Assembly: GCF_010183535.1 (NCBI RefSeq)
Contig: NC_071330.1
Span: 13,497,717 to 13,561,716 of the forward strand
From: Caenorhabditis remanei
Lineage: Eukaryota; Nematoda; Chromadorea; Rhabditida; Rhabditidae
DNA: 64,000 nucleotides
Reading direction: 5' to 3'
The notes under the pieces were generated by a model. It searched no databases. It was given only the letters and a program-made list of their open reading frames with translations, and had not been told where the DNA came from. Positions 1 through 12,800 of this stretch are shown piece by piece. The first letter of the stretch is position 1. Each line of letters starts with the position of its first letter. The position numbers and the translations under genes are program-made.

Positions 1-444
1 TATGCTACGTTGAACTTGTACATCTGGATGTGTCTCTATCACAGAGTATACGGTAGTTCAAATTCTTGTTCAAAGTTACTGAAATGTGTCTCTTTTGCAA
101 TTTTCGGTTTCATTCTATTTAAAACTTTTTGACGTTAACTACTTTTCATCTGCTCTTTTCCGACACTTCTTCAACATTCAAGTTTCAATCCAAGCCGCCG
201 CTTGCAGCGAGAAGTCGCAACGATACTCCGCTATTCCGCTGTTCGCAGTAAATATTTACCGGCGCCGCTCGAATTATTTTTCAGTAAAAACTTTCATTTT
301 TCTTCGATTTTCATGTATTTCTTGATGATTTATTAGTTTTTTACATTTCGTTTAGGTAATTGATCAATCTTAATTACTATCCGCTTACTACCCGTTGAAT
401 AATTACTCCATTATTCGTTTCTAGGCTAATCGAGACAACTTGTG
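1..444. other. AT-rich flank, no gene recognised
   Basis: No coding segment with splice support is visible here. The stretch is AT-rich with pyrimidine runs and could be the upstream region of the doubtful small gene that begins at 445. Confidence 0.4.
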
Positions 445-877
445 ATGGCGTCGGGCGTCTCAACGCAATATGGAGGATGTTTCCGCTATCGGCGGACAGA
501 AAAGGTTTGTTATCGCATGAATCTGATTATAATTCTATGTAGTTTAACTATTCTTTTACAGAATCTGACGTCTTAGCGCCTGAATAAAGCAACAGACGCC
601 AGTCATGACTGCCAAATCGTTCTCGATGGGAAATTCAGAGACAACGACGACGTTTTTTCACATGAAATGAAGGTATTTTTGATTCTCTATAAAAGAAAAT
701 AAGCGTAGTTATTTAGGGCAAAACATCGTCAAGTGTGCTCATAATCGGGATCGAACGCCTGTCTCCCCCCAAAGGACTTGTTACACTATTCAACGAAATT
801 CAACAAGCTAAAGAAGAAATCTATGTGAGTAACTATCGGCCTTCGAGCAAATTTTACCTATTTTATTTCAGATTTGA
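445..877 (+). CDS. putative small four-exon gene, unknown product
   Basis: I do not recognise this gene. Four segments join without breaking frame: 445-504, 577-672, 717-824 and 872-877, giving 89 residues. The start is ATG 445 and the stop is TGA 875. Donors are GTTTGT, GTATTT and GTGAGT; the last two acceptors are ATTTAG and TTTCAG. The second acceptor is odd: the best-looking site (CTTTTACAG, ending 561) gives an in-frame TAG after four codons, so a weaker TTAG ending at 576 must be used. All three junctions are phase 0, which is mildly in favour of a real gene. No domain, signal peptide or membrane segment is visible. It could also be a decayed fragment of a larger gene. Confidence 0.3.
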
Positions 878-1308
878 TGAACAATCTTCACCAAAAAAGG
901 ATTCTTTCGAACGAAAATCAAAACACCGATTACACAATTTTACACTTGGAACGAGGCGATGAGAAGCGAAAGGAAACAAGTCAAATGGAGTCAAAAGCCA
1001 AGAATATTTTAATTTCTATTTTTCTTCTTTCTTCCTTTTTAATTGTATTTTTGTTTTTTCTTATAATAAACAATAATTATTCAACCATGTGTTCCGAAAC
1101 TACCGGGGAAAGGGGCCTATTGGGAAAGTGCGCCGGGTGAAAGTTGGTCCGGTGGCGGCTAAACGTTGGTCCGTCGGCTGCTAAACGTTGGTCCGTCGGC
1201 GGCTCGCAACTTCAACCACCGTATGTTCGCCGTTGGGCAACTTGCGCGCCGCCGCCGGCCCGTTTTTGGGACTTAGCGGTTTACCTGTGTAGACCAGCGG
1301 CTGGATGG
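878..1308. other. intergenic, includes a short 22-bp tandem repeat
   Basis: No gene is seen. At about 1143-1205 the string GTTGGTCC recurs three times at 22-base spacing inside a GC-rich patch that differs sharply from the AT-rich surroundings. This patch abuts the foldback element that starts at 1309. Confidence 0.45.
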
Positions 1309-1929
1309 CCACGTGGCAGTGAGGGGGACTGGTAGGAGGAAGGTCTGGGGATCGAACCCTTCCCCTTTTTTCTTTTTTTTTGCATTTTAAAAACTGGCTA
1401 TAAAATGTCAACTACAGCGTTTTCGAACTATTCCATCAAGTTTTCTTCCGTTTCGAACTGTTTTCTACATTTTCTGAACATTTGGTAAGAAACTTTTTTT
1501 GAGAAAAATTGTTTGTTCTCATGGTCTCATTCATCTCACCATGGTCTACCCACTCATTTTGAAAGCTTGCAAACCAAATTTTTCATCCCATCTACTCTCT
1601 AAACAGGCATTGTTTCAAAATGAAGAAGGCACTGTATGATTATCCGGCATGTCTTCGGAAAAAACAAGATTAATTGAAGAATTGTCAAAGAGAAGTCTCA
1701 ATCATGAATGAGACCATGAGAACAAACAATTTTTCTCAAAAAAAAGTTTCTTACCAAATGTTCAGAAAATGTAGAAAACAGTTCGAAACGGAAGAAAACT
1801 TGATGGAATAGTTCGAAAACGCTGTAGTTGACATTTTATAGCCAGTTTTTAAAATGCAAAAAAAAGAAAAAAGGGGAAGGGTTCGATCCCCAGACCTTCC
1901 TCCTACCAGTCCCCCTCACTGCCACGTGG
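1309..1929. mobile_element. foldback element, ~226-bp near-perfect inverted arms
   Basis: The arm at 1309-1534 is repeated in inverse orientation at 1704-1929, around a 169-base spacer. The outer ends are CCACGTGGCAGTGAGGG. Just inside each end is a GC-rich piece with a Pol III B-box-like string (GGTTCGATCCC in the right arm, its complement in the left). No transposase is encoded, so this is a non-autonomous foldback or MITE-like unit. I could not identify a target-site duplication. Confidence 0.8.
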
Positions 1930-2393
1930 GCAGCTAGTTGCCTTTACGAACCCGATAGTCCTCTCGAATTGGCACTCGTGTTTTCTATGATGAAAAATGA
2001 GCAAACTTTCGGAGCAAAAAAGTCCAACTTTTCGGGAGTTTTGCACTTTTTCCCTATTATCATTGTTTAAAGCAGATTCGAAACTATCAGTGTGCAAGTT
2101 TATAGAAAATTCTGAACGCATACCGAAAGTCAATTCCCTTGTGAGATCCATGGGCTGTTCATAATTATTTACCTTATTGAGGGAAAACAATAAGATTGAA
2201 AGATATATTTCTCGTCAAGCAGTGGTAACACCGTTTAAAACTTCAAAGGGAACTGACTCGTAAGTCCGCGAAATGAGAAACTTTTGCCGAAATTGCGTGA
2301 TTATCAACTGAAAATGAACCTGTTCCCCGTTACATCATCATCCATCTATTCGGGTGCCGACTGTCGGCTGTAAACATGAGCAGAGGTATGGAG
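1930..2393. other. intergenic, no gene seen
   Basis: AT-rich DNA without a supported exon. The last eight bases, 2386-2393 (GTATGGAG), are the left target duplication of the hAT-like element that follows. Confidence 0.4.
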
Positions 2394-2810
2394 CAGAGTT
2401 GCATGGAAGTGAAATTTTCTTATCCGGAAGTCGGAAGTTGGAAGTCGGAAGTGAAAAAACGCCCGCAAGTCGGAAGTCGGAAGTCGGAATTAGATTTTAT
2501 CGCAAATATTCAAAAACTCCAAGAGAAAAGATTATAAAATTGGCAGAAATCAGTGGGAAATTAGGTTTTGGATGAAGAAAAGCCAATTTTCTCTCCTTTT
2601 CGACCATTTCTTCAAGTATTTCTGCGAAATATACTTTTCAGAAATTCCACAGTTACGGAATGACGGAAGTCGGAAGTAAAATTCCTTATCCGGAAGTCGG
2701 AAGTCGGAAGTGATTTTTCTTATCCGGAAGTCGGAAGTCGGAAGTCGGAAGTCGGAATGATAAAAATTCCCGGAGTCGGAAGTCGGAAGTCGGAATTCCA
2801 TGCAACTCTG
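2394..2810. mobile_element. hAT-like non-autonomous element with GGAAGTC minisatellite body
   Basis: Terminal inverted repeats of 15 bases (CAGAGTTGCATGGAA at 2394-2408 and its complement ending at 2810) are flanked by a perfect 8-base direct repeat, GTATGGAG (2386-2393 and 2811-2818). An 8-bp duplication and CA-R-N-G termini are hallmarks of the hAT superfamily. Just inside both ends lie tandem GGAAGTC heptamers (2426-2490 and about 2660-2790) around a non-repetitive centre. No transposase is present. A second element with the same plan lies at 50923-51431. Confidence 0.85.
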
Positions 2811-3417
2811 GTATGGAGACAGGCGGCACGTTTCATGTTGTTGCGCAACCCCTACGGGTCTCGTTAGAGAGTGAAAAAGAAAAGTACCAATTACAAAAAT
2901 AGAGTGGAAAGAGCTTCAAGAAGATGAACTAATATACAAACTACATGAAGATACTGATTTTGATCTAAAATATTCTGATTACTAGCATCCTGAGCGGTAT
3001 CTTGAGAGAAAACTGACTTGGCCTACTGCTATTCGGTTGATTGACCCTTCCTTTCTTCTTCCGTTTGACATATTCTTTTAGGCAACGAAATTGCTATCTA
3101 TATGTACAAAATGTCAAACCAATGTCACTCACTGCTACACCAAATCGAAAATCGAGAAAAACGTTGGGCCTAAAACTCTAATCACACTCATTCATGAACA
3201 GAAATCTACAGTAGCGAGCATAAATGAGTACAAATTGATACTTGCATGTGTAACTCTACTGGAACGTGTCCGTTTCGCATAAACTTCAAGACATATTTTT
3301 TTGTACATGTTTCGACTGATTTGAAGCTATTTTTGATGAGTTATGAAGATTTTTCACGAGGGCACTACTTTTGACTTCTGGAGCTCTGGCACGATACTCA
3401 GGAGCTGAAAAACCACT
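2811..3417. other. intergenic, no gene seen
   Basis: No convincing exon or RNA gene on either strand. The short open frames here show neither splice context nor recognisable domains. Confidence 0.4.
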
Positions 3418-3760
3418 CAGCGGGAAAGTTTGGAAGGACGCCGGAAGGTTTATGGATGAAACGGGATATCGGAGTGTCGTTGCCTCATTTTCAAAAGTTG
3501 CTTTTACAACTTTGCCCTTCGAGAATCAACAAGAGCCATACAAAAGACATATTATTTTAATGACTGATAAACATATTCAGTATGTCAGAAAATAAAGATT
3601 TCATGTTTTCTTGTGTTTATTTCTTGCTCTGCATCCTACAATATGATGAAGAAAGTTGTAAAAGCAACTTGAATTTTTGAAAATGAGGCAACGACACTCC
3701 GATATCCCCTTCCATCCATAAACCTTCCAGCGTCCTTTCAAACTTTCCCGTTGAGAAAAT
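3418..3760. repeat. imperfect foldback repeat
   Basis: A segment at about 3418-3515 (containing GGATATCGGAGTGTCGTTGC) returns in inverse orientation at about 3655-3760, separated by roughly 140 bases. There is no coding content. Ends and target duplication are not clear. Confidence 0.6.
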
Positions 3761-3860
3761 GAGAAAGTAACAAATTTTCAAAACTTTTCGGTTCTGGAAA
3801 AAAATTCTGGAAAAAAATGAAGTTGCTACAAATCCGTCGATTTTGACCCAATTCGCATAA

Positions 3861-4348
3861 AACTGAAATTTTAAAATTCAGCGTTTCGAGACGCTTCGAA
3901 TGAGTATAAACCTGCCTAGGTTCTGAGCAAATCGGGTCTCGCCACGAAAACTATCGTAGCCCAAAAAAAGACTACGGTAGTTTTCGTGGTGAGACCCGAT
4001 TTCTTAAAAATATGCCCATGATTATACTTTTCTGAAAGCTCTTTACGTGCTGATTCTGAATATCGCATTTATAGTTTTAGTGTTCAGAATCTGGCGCGCC
4101 TAGAACGCATTTTTCATGACTATACTTTTCTGAAAGCTCTCGACAAGGAGAATTCGATGCAACTAGTTTCGTGACCGAGTTTTGGGTTTCTAGGCCATTT
4201 TTTGGGTAACAAGTTCCTCATTCATTAAGCAAAAGCGAAAAAAGCAGAATAATTATTAAGAAATCTCAGAAAAGTATAACTACAGTACCGCGGGGTACTG
4301 TAGTTTCGACCCAAACAGAGTCATGATTATACTTTTCTGAAAGCTCAT
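3861..4348. repeat. palindromic P-element copies, one full and one fragment
   Basis: Full copy at about 3861-4104: the core CCACGAAAACTA faces its inverse TAGTTTTCGTGG across a short loop, with outer arms GAGTATAAAC and GATTATAC. A partial or rearranged copy follows to about 4348. They lie downstream of the membrane-protein gene. I call this family P; it recurs about 20 times in the window. Confidence 0.75.
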
Positions 4349-4446
4349 GGCAAAACGGTCATGATTATGCAAATAAAATTTCAGGTAGATCAAATTGAAG
4401 CGGTGAAAAATGAGGTAGAAGTTCGGAAAGTTGGAATTTTGGAATC

Positions 4447-5680
4447 TCAGACGCGGGTCTCGTGAAGAACATTGCGACGGAACGGATAGCAGACGGCGGC
4501 GTGAAGGTCGACCAAATAGATTGAGATGCTGGTGTTGTAGAACAGATGGATAATCCAGGTGGTCTGAAAAAAGTGGTCTTGGGTTACTGTATGCGCCTTT
4601 AAACAACAAAAAATCCAGAAATACCTTATAAACCATGAATGGAGACATCATCTCGGTGGCCATGATAGTGGAGATAATGATGAAAAAAACGTATTCGATA
4701 GGCTTACGGTAGGAGATACGGTAGACACGGTATCCCGGAAAAATGAGGAGACGGATGAGGAAGAACGTGCAAAAGTGCGGAATGAGGTAGACGATGTAGC
4801 CGTTCTAAAAAAAAATGCAATTTTCGAGAGCTGGGTAAGAAAATCGAGGGAAATTGTGTGATTTTTTGGATTCAGCGTAAAATTTGGGGTCTGGATGACT
4901 TTTTTGGGGGATTCTAGTCTGAAAATGAGATTTGAGGGGTACTGTAGTGCGGTGTTTGCGGACAAAACACCAGATTTGACGACAATTGTTTAAATTTAGC
5001 TGAAAATAGGCGATTTGGGATAATCAAGCACGGAAAATCTGAATCTCAGCTTATAGTTAGAATTAAGCGAAAAAAAATGTTCAGAAAATTTTGAAAATAA
5101 TTTAAGATTTTCCAAATTTCTTGACTTTCAACTCTATTTTTCTCCATTTTACCGTAGTCTTTTTATAATTTTATTAACATATTCAGAATCTACGCAAAAT
5201 TCTGATTCTAACAGTTTTTGTCCGGAGTTTCTAGCGTTAATTTGAAATTTCCGGGTTACTGTACCGCGGGGTTTGCGGACAAAACACCATATCCTACGAC
5301 ACATCTCCAAAATGCTTCAAAATAAGTACACTGGGGTAATCGACCATGCTGAATCCGATTCTGACATTTATACTCGCCTCAAAACAAAAATTCATCCACC
5401 AAATCGAAACTTGCTCCAAGATTGCACAAAGTATCAATCCAACGACACCCCAAGCATAGAACATACGGTGTTTCGCCTCCGACATCTGAGATCTCTCCTC
5501 AGCGTAGAAATCGTCGTCCCACACCTTTTTAAGGAAAGAGAAAACCAGAAAGAGCCATATAGACATCGCATGAATGAAAAGTGAGAATTGAGAGGTCTTC
5601 TGGTGCTCAGGGGTCACAATGAACAAGATGAAAAATCCGGAGATAAGGACGGTAGTGGTCCCGAACACCAAGCTGAGCAT
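4447..5680 (-). CDS. small multipass membrane protein, family unresolved
   Basis: Three exons: about 5366-5680, 4625-4804 and 4447-4563, stop TGA at 4447, about 203 residues. ATG 5680 lies 5 bases after a TTTTTCAG site, fitting trans-splicing, although this could be an internal exon. Exon 2 (60 codons) has a clean TTTAG acceptor and a GTATTT donor; exon 3 follows TTTTTTCAG in phase. The first donor is uncertain: GTCAGA at 5365 keeps the frame, while a nearby GTATAA does not. Hydrophobic stretches suggest at least five membrane spans: near residues 2-22, 34-50, 75-92, exon 2 residues 3-22, and exon 2 residues 36-50. Charged loops separate them. I see a faint resemblance to Frag1/DRAM-type membrane proteins but not enough to name it. 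It lies 1.1 kb downstream of amx-1 on the same strand. Confidence 0.6.
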
Positions 5681-5723
5681 GGTGGCTGAAAAATTTCAAA
5701 AAAAATTGGAAAAAAAACAATAA

Positions 5724-6300
5724 CTTCTGAAAACGCGTCCCAGGCACGCCCGATTCAAAATTCTGAAACTAAAAATGCGATATTCAGAATCAGCTCGCCG
5801 AGACGCTTCGAAAAAGTATAATCATGACCACAATCCAAGCAAATCGGGTCTCACCACGAAATCTACCGTAGTCATGCGCCTTTAAATTTGGTTACTGTAG
5901 TTTTCGTGGTGGGACCCAACTTGCTCAGAACCTAGGCATGATTATGCTTTTCTGAAAGCTCTCGACTAGAAGAATTCGATGGGATGGGTGAAAAACCATG
6001 AAAACGGTAAAATATGAAAAACGCGTCCAAGGCACGCCCGATTCAAAATTCTGAAACTAAAAATGCGATATTCAGAATCAGCTCGTCGAGACGCTTCGGA
6101 AAAGTATAATCATGCCAGGGTTAAATGCAAGTTGGGTCTCACCACGAAAACTACAGTAACCCAACCCAGACTACGGTAGTTTTCGTGGTGAGACCCGATT
6201 TGCTTAGAACCGAGGCATGATTATACTTATTAGAAGCGTCTCGACACGCTGAATCTGATGCGATAAGTTTCATGCCCGAGAATTGGGTTTCTAGGCCATG
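5724..6300. repeat. two adjacent palindromic P elements
   Basis: Copies at about 5725-5990 and 6018-6300, in tandem. Both begin with the motif AACGCGTCC(C/A)AGGCACGCCC, followed by a TAATCATG / CATGATTA arm pair and the CCACGAAAACTAC hairpin. They fill most of the gap between amx-1 and the membrane-protein gene. Confidence 0.8.
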
Positions 6301-6802
6301 AGAGCTTAAAATGTGAGTTTTAGGTCGAAAATTTTAAAAATTTACGGAAAAAAATGCTTCCCCCTACCGTATACCCTAAAAAGGAAGTAAAATCGGAAGA
6401 AAAAACGTCAAATTCGCAACATTGTGCGCCCCCATATTTATATCAGCTCACACGCTACCTAAGCTCCGCCCACTTCTCGACCTGTCACCTATTTTGTGTC
6501 TGCGTCTCTCGACTCACCTATACTATTTCCCAATTTCTAATTACCGCCCATCTTACGTCCGAAACATAAAGTAATGATATATTATTCATAAATATTGGTA
6601 TGTCAATTTTTGTCGTTGCTGAATTTTTAATGATAATGAAAAAATTTTGTCAAGAAAAATGTTGCGTTTTTGTGAATTTTTGGGATAGATAGAGGAAAAT
6701 TAGTAGAATGGGAGAAAATGAAGAATATAAATATACAGAACTGAAATAAAAATAGAGAGATCAAAAGGGGCGTGGCTTATAGAAAAAATCACAAAAAATA
6801 AA
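6301..6802. other. amx-1 3' flank
   Basis: The AT-rich stretch just downstream of the amx-1 stop codon presumably contains its 3' UTR and cleavage site. I see no clean AATAAA on the minus strand close to the stop. No other gene is supported here. Confidence 0.35.
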
Positions 6803-9800
6803 TTAAGGCGATTCCTGAATGTCTCGTTTCCAGCTCATCACAATTTTCGATGCTTCTCGGAGGCCTGACAGATAGGCGCCGGCCATCGTTTGGGGCTCCG
6901 CGGCGATCGTGTGCTCACCGGCGAAATAGATACGGTCGTCGATTGTTTCCTGGAAAAAAATTAAAAATTTCAGATTTTTCAGAAGAAAATTGCTTCACAA
7001 TCGGTTTTTTTTACTCAAAAAATGGAAAAATTTCAGAATTTTTTGTAAAAATGCTCAAAAATTCAAATCCGGGTTCGGAATTTTGCAATTCTGGTTTTTT
7101 TGAATACATGTTTGATTCAAGATTCAAAATTGTTCCTTTGTCTGTCTGTCTCTTTTCCAGCGTGTCCGGATGTCCGAAGTTGAAATTTTAAAATTTTAAG
7201 GTAAAAAAAGGAAAATTAATTTCGAAATTCGAGATTTTTGAAGTGAATCGTTCAGTTTTGGCGGCCCAAAAACTACAATTCGCCTCCTCGTGGCCTAGGA
7301 ATCCAAAATCTCGGTCATGAAATATATCCCATCAGATTCAGAGTGTCGAGACGCTTCGAATGAGTATAATCATGGCTAGGTTCTGAGCAAATCGGGTCTC
7401 ACCACGAAAACTACAGTAACCCAACAAAGACTACGGTAGTTTTCGTGGTGAGACCCAACTTGCTCAGAATATAGGCATGATTATACTTTTCTGAAGCGTC
7501 TTGATATGCTGATTCTGAATATCGAATTTTTATTTGCAGAATTTTGAATCTGGCGCGCTTGGGACGCGTTTTTCAGATTTTACCGTTTTTCATGGTTTTT
7601 CACTCATCCCATCGAATTCTCCTAGTCGAAAGACTACGGTAGTTTTCGTGGCGAGACCCAATTTGTTCAGAATTTATGCATGATTATACTCATTCGAAGC
7701 GTCTCGACGCGCTGAATCAGATGAGATAAATTTCAAGGCCGGGAATTGGGTTTCTAGGCTACAAAAGCTCAAAATGTGAGTTTTAGGCCGCAAATTATGA
7801 GAATTGGCGCGCCTAGGACGCGTTTTCTCAGTTTTTATCGATTTCAACGGGCTTTCCACCTAATTTCTCACCTTCAACTTATTATAAACGCCATCTCCGC
7901 TGGATCCAAACGGTACATACGTATAAGACATTCCAATGTACGGATCCGCTCCCCAATGTGATACCATTTGACCAATCGGGTTGATTATAGCCTTCGGGAA
8001 CATCTTTCGGAGAGTTTCAACGAATTTTTCGGCGACTTCTTCGTCGGAGAGCTCATTGACGAGATTCACGTGCTCGGCGGTCACATAGGACATCAGGACA
8101 AAAACTTCATTGCCGGTGGCGTCCTGGAAATTGGAAATTTTGATGAGAAAATATTTCAAAATTGCGATTTTCAGCTAAACATCTCTTAGAATTACTATTT
8201 CTCCTGAAAATTCTTGAATTTTCGGCCTTAAACTCACATTTTGAGCTCTCGTGGCCTAGAAACCCAATTCTCGGCCATGAAATTCATCTTATCAAATTCA
8301 GCGTGCCAAGGCGCTTCGAATGAGTATAATCATGCCCATATTCTGATCAAGTTGGGTCTCACCACGAAAACTACCGTAGTCTTTGTTCGGTTACTGTAGT
8401 TTTCGTGGTGCGACCCGATTTGCTCGGAACCTTGGCATGATTATACTTTTCTGAAAGCTCGCGACAAGCTGATTCTGAAAATCGCAGTTTCATATTCAGA
8501 ATTCTAAATCTGGCGCGTTTAGGACGCGTTTTCATATGTTTCACCCAAACAGTCATAACATTGAAAGCTCTCAAAAAAACTCGGGTGAAAAACGGTAACT
8601 TCTGAGAAACGCGTCCCAGGCGCGCCAGATTCAAAATTCTGGAAATAAAAATACGATATTCAGAATCAACGTGTCAAGACGCTTCAGAAAAGTATAATCA
8701 TGCCTATGTTTGAAGCAAATCGGGTCTCACCACGAAAACTACCGTACTCTTTGTTGGGTTACTGTAGTTTTCGTGGTGAGACCCGATTTGCTTGGAATGT
8801 AGGCATGATTATACTCATTCAAAGCGTCTCGACACTCTGAATCTGATGGGATATATTTCATGGCCGAGAATCAGGTTTCTAGGCCACGAGGAGGCGAATT
8901 GTACATTTCGGCCGTCAAAACTGAACAAAACTGGAAAAATGCTCGTTTTCACTTCAAATATCTCGATTTTTTTAAGCGTTTTCTCGCCTAAAATCACTAA
9001 CTTTTCCTGAAAAATCGTAATAAATATTGAAAAGACTCCGATCGGACTTCGAATCCGGCACCTTGCCGAAATACTGTGCTTTGATTCCATCATCCGCATC
9101 TACAGTACTCCAGAATCGACGGTCGAATTTCACGGCCATTTTCTCGATTAGTCCCGCCCCCAAATCGTCGATCGCTTTACGTTTTTCGTCGGGAAGAGGC
9201 GGATTGAAGAGTTGCGGGTTTTTCTGGAATAAAATAGGATTCTTGTGCTTAAAAATCGGGAAAAAATGGTTGGAAAACGGGTATTTCTGATCAAAACGAA
9301 TCTCATTTGTGAGTTTCGCGTCCTAGGCGCGCCAGATTCGATGTTCTGAAAATAAAAATTCGATATTTAGAATCAGCTCGTCGAGACGCTTCAGAAAAGT
9401 ATAATCATGCCTAGGTTCTGAGCAAGTTGGGTCTCGCCACGAAAACTACAGTAATCAAACAAAGACTACGGTAGTTTTCGTGGTGGGACCCAATTTGAAT
9501 CAAGCCTAGGCATGATTATACTTTTCTGAACCGTCTCGACGAGCTGAATCTAAATATTGCATTTGTATGTTCAGAATATCGAATCTGGCGCGCCTAGGAC
9601 GCGTTTTCAGTCATTTTCAGCGTCCCTCGCTCACCTTCAACACAGCCAAGGACGTCGTCACCACAACTTTATCGAAAGTCTCGGTTTCTCCCGTCTCGAA
9701 CACCAATTTCACTCGTTTCTCCTCACTTTTCCAATCGATTTGTTTGATTGGAGAGTTGAGACGTATATCCAAACCACGCGCCAAATATTCAATGATCGTT

Positions 9801-12800
9801 TGAGCGCCGTCGAGAATCACCGCGTGTTCGCCGGCGAAATTTCCGAATTTCTCATTGTGATCGTACTCTTTTGCGGAGAGATTCTCGACCGCCGTTCCGC
9901 ATGAGAATTCGAGATTTCCGAGGTGAAAATCGAGAAGTTTCTCGAATTCTGGAGTGTAGAGATGATCGAGATCGGCGGCTGAGAGCAGGCCGGAGCTCAT
10001 TTTTGAGAACATTTCTGTAAGAACGAACACAATTTTAGGATCGGAGTTACAGTAGTCTCTAGGATCGGAGATACAGTAGTCTGTAGGATCCAAACTACAG
10101 TAGTCTCCAGGATCGGAGTTACAGTAGTCCTTAGAATCAAAGATACAGTAGTCTCTAGGATCGGAGATAAAGTAGTCTTTAGGATCGGAGATTTATGGAT
10201 CTACCCACGAAGAAAACTTGCCTACCCACGAACGCAAAATAATGCATTTTTATGGCACAAAAATGCAAAAAATGCATTAAATTGCATTCGTGAATAGAAT
10301 TAAATTGCATTAAATGGTACAAGTGTTCTTCGTGGGTAGATCCATTAAGATCCAAACTACAGTACTCGTAGGATCCTAACTACAGTAGTCTCTAGGATCG
10401 GAGATACAGTAGTCTCTAGGATTCAAACTACAGTAGTCTCTAGGATCCTAGCTACAGTTATCTCCAGGATCCAAGCTACCGTAATTTCTAGTATCGGAGT
10501 TACAGTAGTCTCTAGGATCGGAGATACAGTAGTCTCCAGTCTCCAGGATCCTAGCTACCGTAATCTCCAGGATCGGAGTTACAGTAGTCTCTAGGATCTA
10601 GGATCGAAGATACAGTAGTTTCTAGGATCGGAGTTACAGTAATCCTCAGGATCGGAGTTACAGAAGTCTCCAGGATCCTAGCTTCAGTACTCCTGGGATC
10701 GGAGAAACAGTAGTCTCTAGGATCTAGGATCGAAGATACAGTAGTCTCTACGATCTAGGATCCTATCTCTAGGATCGGAGATACAGTAGTCTCTAGGATC
10801 GGAGATACAGTAATCTCTAGGATCGGAGATACAGAAGTCTCTAGGATCAGAGTCTCTAGGAACGGAGTTACAGTAGTCAATCTTTAATAGTAATCCTCAG
10901 GATCTAGGATCCTAGCTACAGTAATCTCTAAGATCGGAGATACAGTAGCCTCTAGGATTGAAAGTCTCTGGGATCGGAGTTACAGTAGTCTCTAGGATCC
11001 AGGATCCTAGCTACAGTATTCTCTAGGATCGGAGTTACAGTACTCTCTAGGATCGGGGATACAGTAGTCTCTAGGATCCAGGATCCAAGCTACCGTAATC
11101 TCTAGGATCGGAGATACAGTAGTCTGAAGGATCGGAGTCTCTAGGATCGGAGTTACAGTAGTCTCTAGGATCGGAGATACAGTAGTCTGTAGGATCCAAG
11201 CTACCGTAATCTCTAGGATCAGAGTTACAGTAGTCTCTAGGATCAGAGATACAGTAGTCTCCAGTCTCCAGGATCCAAGCTACCATAATTTCTAGGATCG
11301 GAGATACAGTAGTCTGTAGGATCGGAGTTACAGTAGTCTTTAGGTCTCCAGGATCTTAGCTACAGTAATCTCTATGATCGGAGATACCGTAATCTCCAGG
11401 ATCGGAGTCTCTAGGATCGGAGTTACAGTAGTCTCTAGGATTAAACTCAAATTCAGGATCCAAACTACAGTACTCCTAGGATCAAGTTTAACCTTTTTAA
11501 CCTGATTTTCAACGGATTTCAGCCTAATTTTCACCCATTTTCTCCCTAATTACCCTCCAAAGTGACATCAGGAAAATTGCGATCCGATTGATACTTATTC
11601 CTAATCGCATCCAATACATTATTATAATGTAAATCCACTTGATCATCCAATTCCTTGTGTTCCAAAGTGAAACACCGCCCGGTTTCATCGATTAACGGAC
11701 AGAAAAACGTCGAATTTCTGTATCGAATTCCGATTTGTTCACAGAGTAAAGTGATGGGATTATTGATATTTCCAACAATGATCTGAGCTCCTTTTCCAAC
11801 TGGCACACCCAGTGTTCTGTCATCATTCATTCGGCCACCGTGACGATCTTTCGCCTCGAATAAAACGGCGTTTACACCGAGATGTTGGAGGTGACGAGCC
11901 GTTGAGATACCTGAGATTCCGGCTCCGATTATTGCCACTTTCTGAAAAAATTGAGGATTTTTTGAGGGAGAGATTTGCATATTTGCACCTTTTGAAAAAA
12001 ATTGTTATTTTCTAGCGGTTTTCCGTCATTTTTCTGTCAAACTTCTCTAATTTTCAGATTTTCTAACCTTGATCAGCGCGTAACTCCCTTCAAAATGAAT
12101 ATTATGAGTTGAAAAATATACCAAAATGTAGATCTCGGTGAGCTCTATGGTTATGACCTACTTCGTGTCAGATGACTGACCGGTATCGTGTCGCTTTTCA
12201 GTCGCGTCCCAGGCGCGCCAGATTCGAGATTCTGGTTTCAAACTCACATTTTGAGCATTTGTGGCCTATAAACCCAGTTCTAGGCCAAGAAATTCATCTC
12301 ATTAGAATCAGAGTGCCAAGGCGCTTCGAATGAGTATAATCATGCCCATATTCTGAGCAAGTTGGGTCTCACCACGAAAACTACCGTAGTCTTTGTTGGG
12401 TCACTGTAGTTTTCGTGGTGAGACCCGATTTGCTCGGAACCTTGGCATGATTATACTCATTCGAAGCGTCTCGAAACGCTGAATCTGATGGGATATATTT
12501 CATGGCCGAGATTTCGGAATCCTAGGCCACGAGGAGGCGAATTGTAGATATCGGACCGCACAGTGTTTTCAGGGTTCCGAGGCGTTTAAAACCAGGTCAG
12601 GTAATTGATTTCTACCATAAGACTGCGTTAGAAAAGAATTTCCAAGTTTTTTCATCCGAAAGAGTTCACTTTTTGAACAAAAAACCATCTGAAATCCCAA
12701 TTTTTCCTGAAAATTTCTTTCAAACTTTTTGCCCGAAAATTGAGTGTTCAGTGACTGAAGACGATAGAAACTTACAGTTTTTTCATCTGGAACCTGTGCA

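Noticed and set aside
11071..11286. Open frame with repeated [12 protein letters not shown] residues
   Set aside because: It is the 24-bp minisatellite read in frame within an amx-1 intron; the period is a multiple of three, so stops are avoided by chance.
10030..11500. CRISPR-like array
   Set aside because: Repeats are contiguous with no unique spacers, they lie in a eukaryotic intron, and no cas genes are present.
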